Assembly: GCF_000522505.1 (NCBI RefSeq)
Contig: NZ_AZMV01000001.1
Span: 310,001 to 374,000, forward strand
From: Bifidobacterium moukalabense DSM 27321
GTDB taxonomy: Bacteria; Actinomycetota; Actinomycetes; Actinomycetales; Bifidobacteriaceae
Direction: 5' to 3'
DNA: 64,000 bases
Shown: positions 36,540 to 44,601 of the stretch, piece by piece
How the letters are laid out: each line of letters begins with the position of its first letter
Position numbering within the stretch: the first letter of the stretch is position 1
The notes under the pieces: generated by a model
Told to the model about the DNA's origin: nothing
The model's database searches: none
What the model saw: the letters and a program-made list of their open reading frames with translations, nothing else
Made by a program: the position numbers and the translations under genes

Positions 36540-37310
36540 TCAGATTTTCCGGGACGTCACCGTACCGTCATCGCCTGGCTGGAGGATTTCGAAGGAACCG
36601 TCTTTCTGGCTGATGCCGATGGTGTTGCCGGTTTGCGCCGATGCCTGCGCCGCATCGCGGCTGAACGTTTCGGGAACGTAGATTTGCGTCTTCTTGCCAT
36701 CCAACGGCGTGATATCGGCGGTCGGGCATTGCAGATTCACTGCGGTCGGCTGCAGGCCGGCGAGGGCCTTCAGATTGCAGGCGTGGACCGGCAATGAGAT
36801 GCTGCTTAGGGATGCGAGCCGTGAAAGCGCCGAAATGTCGGAGATGGCGGTGTCTTGCAGATTGATTTGCGTCAGTGAGCTCATCGACGTGACCGGTGTG
36901 ATGCTCTTCAGCGCGCTGAATTCACTGAGATCCAAGTCGGTGACCGCGGTGAAATGCTGCAACCCCTCCAGCGTGGTGACATGCTTGAGATTGTCTTTGC
37001 CGCAGGGCTGGTACTGGGTCGCGTATTGCGTGAAGGCCAAGGATGTGAGCTTTGCGGCCTTTGCGGTGGGGAATGCTTTGCCGGACGCGTCGAGAATGGA
37101 TGCAAGGCAGGAGGCCAATGCCTCGTCGGGTACGACTTCGGAGAAGCTCTTGGACACCGACGTGTTGGTTTTGGTGTCGTCCAACGTCGTCGGAGTGGAG
37201 GTGGAGGTGGGCGTCCGCGATGCTTCACCGCCATGAGTGGAACATGCCGCCGGAGCAAACGACAGGACCACGATCAGTGCCAATGTGCCGGCGCGAACGC
37301 CTCGTTTCAT
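36540..37310 (-). CDS. Lipoprotein with leucine-rich repeats
   Basis: A 256-residue lipoprotein. The signal MKRGVRAGTLALIVVLSFAP ends in a lipobox PAAC. After a Thr/Ser linker (about 26-52) come LRR-like units (VTTLEGLQHFTAVTDLDLSE, SITPVTSMSSLTQINLQDT, ISDISALSRLASLSSISLP), resembling the bacterial internalin-type LRR. AAGGTGG precedes the ATG at 37310. It sits between two repeat-bearing hydrolase genes, convergent with GH25 and just downstream of the CHAP protein. Binding role inferred; partner unknown. Confidence 0.78.
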   Translation of the reverse strand: MKRGVRAGTLALIVVLSFAPAACSTHGGEASRTPTSTSTPTTLDDTKTNTSVSKSFSEVVPDEALASCLASILDASGKAFPTAKAAKLTSLAFTQYATQYQPCGKDNLKHVTTLEGLQHFTAVTDLDLSEFSALKSITPVTSMSSLTQINLQDTAISDISALSRLASLSSISLPVHACNLKALAGLQPTAVNLQCPTADITPLDGKKTQIYVPETFSRDAAQASAQTGNTIGISQKDGSFEILQPGDDGTVTSRKI

Positions 37311-37377
37311 GTGCCACCACCTTGCTGTGATGATATGTGAATGCTTACGAATCGGTTGTGGAACCGGGTTCGGAAAA

Positions 37378-38820
37378 TCACTCGTCGTAGTACGGATGGG
37401 CGTAGCGTGCGCCGCTGTAGGCCGAACGTACGCCGATGTTGCCGTAGGCCGCGTCGACAATCACCACATTGCCGCCGTTCACTGCGATTACGATGCCTGC
37501 GTGGCTGGCGCTGTAGCTGCTGGCCCAGGAGTCGCTGAACTTCCAGAAGGCGACGTCGCCCACCTGCGGGGTGCTGCTGACCCGGCCGCGGGAGTTGTAC
37601 CAGTCGAAATTGTGGTGGGGCCAACCGGTTTTGGCGCCGTCGCATAGGAATACGTCCAGTCCTGCGGCATGGAAGACGTACCAGACGAACGACATGCACG
37701 GGCCGAACGGGCAGATGAGGCCGCCATTCGCGGCCAAGGCGCCCGGGCAGTCGGGATGCTGGCTGGAATAGGTGCGTGCGTATGATGCCAGGCGATTGGC
37801 GATTTGCTGCTTGCTGTACTGCGCGCCGGTATACGGGTCGAAGAAGTAGTGGTGGCCGTCGATGATGGCGCCGCCGTGAACCATGCGGCTGGTGATCTTG
37901 TCGTAGTACACCCACTTGTTGCCGCTTGCCAGCCAGGTTCTGCCCTTGGCCAGAGCGCCGGTGACCGGCTTCATGTAATACCAGCCGCCGTTGATGCAGT
38001 GCTCGCCGTACTGCATCTTGCCGGTGATCCTGTCGTAGTACACCCACTTGTTGGTTTGCCGGATGTATACGAAATCATGGGCCATCTTGCCGGTGTACTG
38101 GTCGAAGTAGTACCAGCCGGTATGTTCCTTGTCGTAGTGCAGATAGGCTTCGCCATGGGCCATCTTGCCGGTGATCACGTCGTAGTACACCCACTTGCCG
38201 CCGTTGGAGGAGATGTATTTGACGCCCTTGGCCATGGCTCCGGTGGTCGTGTCGAAGTAGTACCAGCCGCCGTTATGGTAATTCTCGCCTTTGATCAGGT
38301 TGCCGTTCTGATCAAAACGAACCCATATGCCTTCCTTGCGGTTGTTCGAGCTGTTGGGAATGAACACATCCTTGCTGACGGCCATGGTGCCGTTCTCGTA
38401 GTAGTGCTGCTTGTTCTGGTCCCAGCCGTTCTCCGGTTTGGCCGGCTCGGATGGCTGATCGGACTCGGTCGACTTGTTCGAGTCGGCCGTCGTGCCGGGA
38501 TCGGCCGATTTGCCGGAAGCCTCCTCGGACTGTGCTTCGACATCCGACTGCGCTTCGGTCTCGGACTGTGCGGTGGTGTCGGACTGGGTCGTCTTCGGGC
38601 TTGGCATGGGGGTTTGGGAAGAGGCCGCGCCATCCGATGCGTCCGAAGATGCGCCGTCGTTTTGGACGCCATCCGAGGACTGGGTCTCCCCGGCCGGTTG
38701 CGATGTTGAGTAAGACTGCGGTGCGGTCGGCTCATCGGCCAGTGCGATTGCGGGATAGCTGATTCCCTGAAGCACTGTGACGGCGATGAATCCGGCCATG
38801 ATCAATGTTCGTTTGTTCAT
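37378..38820 (-). CDS. Secreted CHAP/NlpC-like amidase with cell-wall-binding repeats
   Basis: A 480-residue secreted protein. Signal peptide, then a Ser/Glu/Thr-rich linker with repeated QSE-type units (about 30-130), then about nine CW-binding repeat units (about 130-340; for example NGGKWVYYDVITGKMAHG). The C-terminal catalytic domain has Cys in CPFGPCMSFVWYVFHAAG, TPQVGDVAFWKF, and His in ASHAGIVIAVNG, the Cys/His order of CHAP peptidoglycan amidases/endopeptidases. The repeat block precedes the catalytic domain here, the opposite of the GH25 protein. GAGGGG lies upstream of the ATG. Confidence 0.85.
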   Translation of the reverse strand: MNKRTLIMAGFIAVTVLQGISYPAIALADEPTAPQSYSTSQPAGETQSSDGVQNDGASSDASDGAASSQTPMPSPKTTQSDTTAQSETEAQSDVEAQSEEASGKSADPGTTADSNKSTESDQPSEPAKPENGWDQNKQHYYENGTMAVSKDVFIPNSSNNRKEGIWVRFDQNGNLIKGENYHNGGWYYFDTTTGAMAKGVKYISSNGGKWVYYDVITGKMAHGEAYLHYDKEHTGWYYFDQYTGKMAHDFVYIRQTNKWVYYDRITGKMQYGEHCINGGWYYMKPVTGALAKGRTWLASGNKWVYYDKITSRMVHGGAIIDGHHYFFDPYTGAQYSKQQIANRLASYARTYSSQHPDCPGALAANGGLICPFGPCMSFVWYVFHAAGLDVFLCDGAKTGWPHHNFDWYNSRGRVSSTPQVGDVAFWKFSDSWASSYSASHAGIVIAVNGGNVVIVDAAYGNIGVRSAYSGARYAHPYYDE

Positions 38821-38941
38821 TGGTGGTGAATCCCCTCCCTATTCCCTTAGGGGGTATACTATAGTAGTCGCATGACAACAGGAGGGGGATTCACGGGGAT
38901 TTCCAGCGCATGAGTTGGCTGCCTGTCATACACTATTAAGC

Positions 38942-39934
38942 ATGACGAATGAAGAGAATGCTTACGACACGTGTGCCCGGTTGCGGGAAGCGCCGGTAAT
39001 GGCGTTCGTGATTCCCTGTTATAACGAGGAAGCCGCGCTGCACGTCACTGCAGGGGTTCTGAAGAGCAAGCTACAGGATTTGAAGGATGCCGGCCAGATC
39101 GCCTCCGAAAGTTCGGTCGTTTTCGTGGATGACGGCTCCGCCGACAAGACGTGGGATGTGATCGCCGCTTTGCACAGTGAGCAGCCGAATATCTTCCACG
39201 GGGTGAAGCTCGCCCATAATCGCGGACATCAGAATGCGCTGTTCGCCGGCCTGATGCATGCACTGCAATTGAACGTCGATGCCGCGGTCTCCATGGATGC
39301 CGACCTGCAGGATGATCCGAATGCCGTCGACGGCATGGTGGCGGCCTACCGCGAAGGCGCCGAAATCGTATATGGCGTGCGCGATAACCGCGATACCGAC
39401 ACCGCGTTCAAGCGAGGAACCGCCCACGCCTTCTATTCAATGATGAAGTGGTTGGGCACCGAAACCGTTCCCGACCATGCCGACTACCGACTGATGAGCC
39501 GTGCGGCATTGCAGGCCCTGTCGCAATACAAGGAATCGAACCTGTTCCTGCGCGGTCTGGTGCCGTCCCTGGGTTTCAAGACCGCAAAGGTGTTCTACAA
39601 ACGCGGCACCCGTGTGGCCGGCGAATCGAAATACCCGCTGAAAAAGATGGTCTCCTTCGCCATCGAAGGCGTCACGTCGTTCTCCACCAAGCCGCTGACC
39701 ATGATTACCGGACTTGGCGTATTCTCCGTGCTCGTGGGCGTCATCATGCTGGTATACACATTGGTTTCGGTGTTTTCCGGCCATGCCGTGGCGGGATGGG
39801 GTTCCATGATGTGTTCGATGTGGATCCTGGGCGGATTCATTCTGTTGGCGCTTGGTGTGACGGGCGAGTACATCGCCAAGATTTATCTGGAAGTGAAGGC
39901 GCGTCCGCGCTATATCATTGAGGAATCGTTATAG
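38942..39934 (+). CDS. Polyprenyl-phosphate glycosyltransferase (GtrB/DPM1-like GT2)
   Basis: A 330-residue GT-A enzyme. The nucleotide-sugar half has FVIPCYNEEAAL, VFVDDGSADKTW, and SMDADLQDDP as the DxD-type site. The C-terminus has two membrane helices (TMITGLGVFSVLVGVIMLVY and WGSMMCSMWILGGFILLALG). This is the GtrB/dolichol-phosphate-mannose-synthase group that loads one sugar on undecaprenyl phosphate for use outside the membrane. The next gene encodes a GT-C enzyme that could use it. No Shine-Dalgarno: TACACT (38929-38934) ends seven bases before the ATG, suggesting a leaderless mRNA. Confidence 0.9.
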   Translation: MTNEENAYDTCARLREAPVMAFVIPCYNEEAALHVTAGVLKSKLQDLKDAGQIASESSVVFVDDGSADKTWDVIAALHSEQPNIFHGVKLAHNRGHQNALFAGLMHALQLNVDAAVSMDADLQDDPNAVDGMVAAYREGAEIVYGVRDNRDTDTAFKRGTAHAFYSMMKWLGTETVPDHADYRLMSRAALQALSQYKESNLFLRGLVPSLGFKTAKVFYKRGTRVAGESKYPLKKMVSFAIEGVTSFSTKPLTMITGLGVFSVLVGVIMLVYTLVSVFSGHAVAGWGSMMCSMWILGGFILLALGVTGEYIAKIYLEVKARPRYIIEESL

Positions 39935-39987
39935 ATGGCCCGGGGTAGGCCATTCTCATGTTTTTTCAGGCAAGATGGGATTATTGA

Positions 39988-41742
39988 GTGAACGAGAGGA
40001 ACACACGCGCCGTAGCTGAACGTCAATCGGCATTCTGGCAGACGGCACCTCGATGGCTGACGGTGCTGGCGCTGGGATTCCAGGCCGCGGTCGTTGCCGT
40101 GTTGCTGATGCTGTCGATCTGCTTCACCGTCATGTTCGAGCGAAAAACGCCGGAACTCGGCGATGTCACGGAACGTGTGCGCTACCATTTGGGGCTGCCC
40201 TCCATACCATTCGTGCTGGGAGTCGTGGCGCTGCTCGTGGTACTGGCGTTGTTGGCGGCCGGAATCTCGCGCTTCCCGAAACGTTGGGTGCTGGTCGCGC
40301 TGCTGGCCTATGTGACCATCATGCAAATCATCTGGATCACCTCATTGGGATTGACCACGTACCGGTATCCGGATTCCTGGAGCTTGATGGATGCCGCCGA
40401 TACCCTTCTCAAAGGAAACCTGAACCAGTTCAGTCCGGAATTCTGCCCGCCTGGCGCCACCGAGGCGACATGCATAAGCAGAGGTAACCCAAGCGCATAT
40501 ACGTACCTCTCGTACTACCCGTTCCAAAGCGGCCCGATGCTCTGGTATCTGCTGATATTCGCCCTGTTCGGCGTAAAGAACGTCTTCGCCTTCCAAATCG
40601 TCAGTGCGCTCGCGATCACGGCCTTGGTGGCGGTGCTGTGGCGTTTGGGCACCCATCTTGGACTTGAGGCGGTGGGGTATGGCGCATTCACCGTGCTGGT
40701 GGCGACCTGTGCGCCGTTGTTGATGTTCGCCGCATTCGTATACCCGAACGCCGTGGGCTTCTTCATCACCATCGCAGGAGCCGCAGTGGTGGCCGAAGCG
40801 TTCCATATGAAGAAGGTCTGGACCAGCGGGCTTACGATTGTGGCCGGCTTCCTGATTTGCGGCATCGGCATCGTGTTCAAATCCACGTATCAGATCGTGA
40901 TCCTTGCCGCAATTCTCGCCGTGATCTTCGCGGTATGGCGTAACCGCCGTCTCTGGCAGCTGATCGTCGCCTTCGCGTCCGCAGGCGGGGCCTTTGTGAT
41001 TTCCAAACTGCCCGTCAGTTTGGTGCAGCATTGGACCGGTCAGGATTTCGGCAAGGGCATGCCGATGATTTCCTGGATTGCGCTTGGTTTGGGGGAGCCG
41101 GGCAACGCACCCGCCGGTTGGTGGAGCAGGTTCGCGCTGGATGCATTTGAGAAGACCGGCAATGATTATGCGCAGCAGGTGCAGATTTCCACGGGCTTCG
41201 TCAAGGACCGCCTTGCCGAGCTTCTCGGCAATCCAAGTGAGGGACTTCGCTTCTTCACCGCCAAACTGGCGTCGGAATGGGCCGAGCCCACGTTCATGAC
41301 GTCGCTGTACTCCGAACTTGGCGATTCGTCGAATCATTTTTCCGGATTGGCCTCCTTCCTGCTGGTGGGGCGTGGATCGAACATCCTGCTGCGATATGAG
41401 AATGTGGCCCAGACGGTGATGTACCTACTGGCATTCATCGGACTCGTCGCACTGACCCGTGCTGTGTTCAGGAGCCGTAACGAGGAGGGCAACGCCGACA
41501 AGGTATTCGTACAGGTGCTGCTGTGCGCCTCGTTCCTCGGCGGCTTCCTATGCTATGTGCTGTGGGAGGCCAAGGGCATCTATACATTGCCGTTCTACCT
41601 GTTGTTGATACCTATGGCGGCCTATGGCATCCAAACGATGGTGGCTTGGAGCAGGGGCGTCTACCGACGTCGTTTTGCTGCGAGGCCTGCTGCGGTACGG
41701 GGTACAGTAATATCGGAGAACTCGCATGAATCGGAGGCATGA
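39988..41742 (+). CDS. GT-C family membrane glycosyltransferase
   Basis: A 584-residue integral membrane protein with about twelve hydrophobic segments. A long extracytoplasmic loop after the third segment contains YRYPDSWSLMDAADTLLKGN and YLSYYPFQSGPMLW, as in GT39/GT83-like enzymes that take sugar from a polyprenyl-phosphate donor. With the GtrB-like gene 53 bp upstream it forms a donor/transferase pair for decorating a wall polymer outside the membrane (inference). GTG start at 39988. The stop is one base before the next start. Confidence 0.75.
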   Translation: MNERNTRAVAERQSAFWQTAPRWLTVLALGFQAAVVAVLLMLSICFTVMFERKTPELGDVTERVRYHLGLPSIPFVLGVVALLVVLALLAAGISRFPKRWVLVALLAYVTIMQIIWITSLGLTTYRYPDSWSLMDAADTLLKGNLNQFSPEFCPPGATEATCISRGNPSAYTYLSYYPFQSGPMLWYLLIFALFGVKNVFAFQIVSALAITALVAVLWRLGTHLGLEAVGYGAFTVLVATCAPLLMFAAFVYPNAVGFFITIAGAAVVAEAFHMKKVWTSGLTIVAGFLICGIGIVFKSTYQIVILAAILAVIFAVWRNRRLWQLIVAFASAGGAFVISKLPVSLVQHWTGQDFGKGMPMISWIALGLGEPGNAPAGWWSRFALDAFEKTGNDYAQQVQISTGFVKDRLAELLGNPSEGLRFFTAKLASEWAEPTFMTSLYSELGDSSNHFSGLASFLLVGRGSNILLRYENVAQTVMYLLAFIGLVALTRAVFRSRNEEGNADKVFVQVLLCASFLGGFLCYVLWEAKGIYTLPFYLLLIPMAAYGIQTMVAWSRGVYRRRFAARPAAVRGTVISENSHESEA

Positions 41743-41743
41743 C

Positions 41744-43450
41744 ATGCGTGGAAAACAAGCTAAGGTGCTTGGAACCGTTCTTTTTGCAATGTCGATGGGC
41801 ATGGCGGGCCTGTGTGCGCATATTGCGCAGGCCGATTCCGAAGTGACCCCGGAACCGACCGTATCCGCCGAATCCACCACGTCCGCCGAACCCGAGCAGT
41901 CCGAGCAGGTCGAATCCGACAAAGCGGTCGCGCCGACCGAATCGAAGAACGGTTGGGATCAGGGTAGGCAGCATTACTACGAGAACGGCGAGATGGTCCG
42001 TTCCCGGGAGATCTATGACCGGCAGGACGGCAATTGGTACTGGGTCGATGGCGATGGCACCATGGCCCGCAACAAAGACGTCTTCCTGCGTTCGAATGGC
42101 GGCAAATGGGTGCGTTATGACGCCAATGGCCACATGATCAAAGGTGAGGATTGCCGCTATGGCGGCTGGTACTACTTCGACCGCTACACCGGTGCCATGG
42201 CCAAGGGCATGACCTTCGTGCCCTCGAATGGCGGCAAATGGGTCTACTACGACTGGATCACCGGCAAGATGGCATACGGCGAACGGTTCGTGAACTACGA
42301 TGCCGCACATACCGGCTGGTACCACTTCGACGAACGCACCGGTGCCATGACCCACGGTTTCTACTACAACGCCCCTCAGCGCAAGTGGGTCTGCTACGAC
42401 CCGGTTTCCGGCCAGATGCTACATGGACAGCATGCGGTGAACGGCCACTGGTATGACTTCGACGATACGACCGGTGCGGTCAAATACGGCTTCGTCTACC
42501 ATGCCAAGCAGCAGAAATGGGTGTTCTACGACCGCCGTATGGGCTGGATGCTGTATGGCGAGCAGCCGATTGACGGAGCCTGGTATCTGTTGGACCCCCA
42601 CACCGGAGCCGTGCAGTATGGCTGGCAGTGGGTCGGCGGCAAGCATGTGTGCTATGACTGGCCCAGCGGCAGGATGCTGTATGGCTGGCACAGTGTGAAC
42701 GGCGCGAACTACTATTTCAATACCGTCACCGGTGCGGTCGATACCCGCCGTTCGTCAGCGGTACCACAGGATACCGTACAGGCCTCCGCAGGTGTTTTCG
42801 GCACGCGCATTCGGCAGGGAAAGTACCATTCGGTGCGCATTCTGGGTGACAGCATCGCTGCCGGTGTCGGCTCCGATGAGACGTATCCGTATACTTCCCG
42901 GGAGCTGTTCCAACTGGAAGGGATCACGTACTACGAGCCGTCGTCGCAGTCCCGCATGGCGGTCAACAGTCTGAGACACTACTTGGAATCCCGGGGCGTG
43001 TCGGTGACCAATGCCAGCGCTCCGGGCAAGGGCTCGTATTCGGCGTACAACTCCATCGGTGACGACACGCTCGGCCACGAGGATGCGGCCATCGTGATGC
43101 TCGGTGCGAACGACCGGCTGAGGCTCTCGAACGCCAACGATTTCACGGCCGCGGCGGAATCGTACCTGAACAGGGTTGCGGCCCGCTATGGCTCGCAGAA
43201 CGTGTATGTGATCGCGAATATCGATACGTTGTCGGACCCCCGGAGCCTGACCATGTATCAGGAGAATGCAGCCCTGCAGCAGATCTGCGGACGGCATGGA
43301 TGGCAGTATGCCTCGCTGTATTCGGCATTCCAAACGGTCGGTCGCACCACTGGCATGCCGCAGCAGGCGCTGTATACCGACGGCATTCATCCGAACCGTA
43401 TGGGTCAGGATGTGATGTGGCGGGCCATGAGACAGCTGCTCGGTCTATAA
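41744..43450 (+). CDS. Secreted SGNH/GDSL esterase with cell-wall-binding repeats
   Basis: A 568-residue exported protein. The ATG at 41744 has GGAGG six bases upstream and is preferred to 41726. Signal peptide (VLGTVLFAMSMGMAGLCAHI...QA), a Glu/Ser/Thr linker, then about 14 aromatic repeats (SNGGKWVRYDANGHMIKG; GGWYYFDRYTGAMAKG) up to about residue 340. The C-terminal SGNH hydrolase has block I ILGDSIAAGVG, block III VMLGANDRLR, and block V DGIHPNRMG with Asp and His. Probably de-O-acylates a wall or capsular glycan. An acyltransferase gene lies directly downstream, so acyl groups may be both added and removed here. Confidence 0.87.
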   Translation: MRGKQAKVLGTVLFAMSMGMAGLCAHIAQADSEVTPEPTVSAESTTSAEPEQSEQVESDKAVAPTESKNGWDQGRQHYYENGEMVRSREIYDRQDGNWYWVDGDGTMARNKDVFLRSNGGKWVRYDANGHMIKGEDCRYGGWYYFDRYTGAMAKGMTFVPSNGGKWVYYDWITGKMAYGERFVNYDAAHTGWYHFDERTGAMTHGFYYNAPQRKWVCYDPVSGQMLHGQHAVNGHWYDFDDTTGAVKYGFVYHAKQQKWVFYDRRMGWMLYGEQPIDGAWYLLDPHTGAVQYGWQWVGGKHVCYDWPSGRMLYGWHSVNGANYYFNTVTGAVDTRRSSAVPQDTVQASAGVFGTRIRQGKYHSVRILGDSIAAGVGSDETYPYTSRELFQLEGITYYEPSSQSRMAVNSLRHYLESRGVSVTNASAPGKGSYSAYNSIGDDTLGHEDAAIVMLGANDRLRLSNANDFTAAAESYLNRVAARYGSQNVYVIANIDTLSDPRSLTMYQENAALQQICGRHGWQYASLYSAFQTVGRTTGMPQQALYTDGIHPNRMGQDVMWRAMRQLLGL

Positions 43451-43502
43451 GGTAAGAGGAGTCTAAGCCAGTAGGCCGAGCAGGGAGAAGACCGAGTACA
43501 CT

Positions 43503-44555
43503 ATGCAACGAATCCGTTTCTTCGACATAGCCAAGGGCATCGCCATTCTTGCCGTGATTCTGGGTCACAGCGCCATTGAGGCGAATCTGTTCACCCCCCA
43601 TCACACCGCGCAGCTGGTGGTGGCGGTCTGCTTCTCCTTTCACATGCCGTTGTTCTTCATACTGTCCGGCTATTTCATGCACCCGGAACGCAGCTTCCGC
43701 TGGGCTAAGGAGGCCAGGCAGTTGCTGTGCACATACGCGGTGACGGGTGCGGCGGTGCTGGTCGGCGTGACCTGCATGGCGACCATCAACCATGAGGGCC
43801 GGGCCTACATGCTGCAACGTTGGGGCGAGACGGTGTTGTACGGGAATGGCGACACCTCCGACCGTACGTTGTGGCCCGTGGAACTGCGCATCGGCGCGAT
43901 CTGGTTCCTGCTGGCGTTGTTCTGGGCACACCTGTTGCTGCATGCTTTCGCCAAACTGCCGTATACGCCGGTCTGGGTGGCGGCCAGCTTTGCGATCGGC
44001 TACATTTCCGCCCAATATGTGTGGCTGCCTTGGAGTCTGCAGTCGGGTATGTGCGCGGTCGCGTTCCTGTATGTCGGCTACTTGGCGAAGCGACATGACC
44101 TGTTGGGCTATGTGCAACGCTTCCCGTGGCTGTGGGGCGTTGCCGGCGTGATCTGGATCGTCGCCATCGTCCGTTTCGGCGGCATGAGCATGGCCATCAA
44201 CAACTACGGCACCCGCCCGGTACAGGCGGTGATCGGCAGTCTTGCCGGAACGTTGTGCGTGGTCGGCATCTCGAAACTGCTCGACCGTGTGCCCGCTTTG
44301 GGAACGGCGTTGAGTTGGACCGGGCGGTCGAGTCTCGCCATCTTATGTGTGCATCTTGTTGAGGATGATGTACTGCCGTGGCAGACGTACTTGGGGGCGC
44401 TGCATGACCTGCTGCCGCATATTCCGTTGACTCTGACGAGTTTTGCGGTGCGCTTGCCGATCGATCTGGCCTTTGCGGCACTGCTGTACTATGTACCGGT
44501 GGTCAACGAGTGGTTCTACCCACAGTTGGCGAAGCGCAGGCGATCCGCCGCGTAA
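43503..44555 (+). CDS. Acyltransferase family 3 membrane protein
   Basis: A 350-residue acyltransferase of the OafA/NolL type with about ten membrane segments. The N-terminus RIRFFDIAKGIAILAVILGH carries the conserved D-x-x-K/R and the catalytic-type His in GHS. LFFILSGYFM and GAIWFLLALFW are typical. It is expected to transfer acetyl (or another acyl group) to an exported polysaccharide. It follows the SGNH esterase by 52 bp and precedes the GH53 gene by 46 bp, all in one direction. Confidence 0.88.
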   Translation: MQRIRFFDIAKGIAILAVILGHSAIEANLFTPHHTAQLVVAVCFSFHMPLFFILSGYFMHPERSFRWAKEARQLLCTYAVTGAAVLVGVTCMATINHEGRAYMLQRWGETVLYGNGDTSDRTLWPVELRIGAIWFLLALFWAHLLLHAFAKLPYTPVWVAASFAIGYISAQYVWLPWSLQSGMCAVAFLYVGYLAKRHDLLGYVQRFPWLWGVAGVIWIVAIVRFGGMSMAINNYGTRPVQAVIGSLAGTLCVVGISKLLDRVPALGTALSWTGRSSLAILCVHLVEDDVLPWQTYLGALHDLLPHIPLTLTSFAVRLPIDLAFAALLYYVPVVNEWFYPQLAKRRRSAA

Positions 44556-44601
44556 ACGAGGCTGCGAGGGGCGGCCGGAGAAAAAACAGAGGGGAATCCG
44601 A

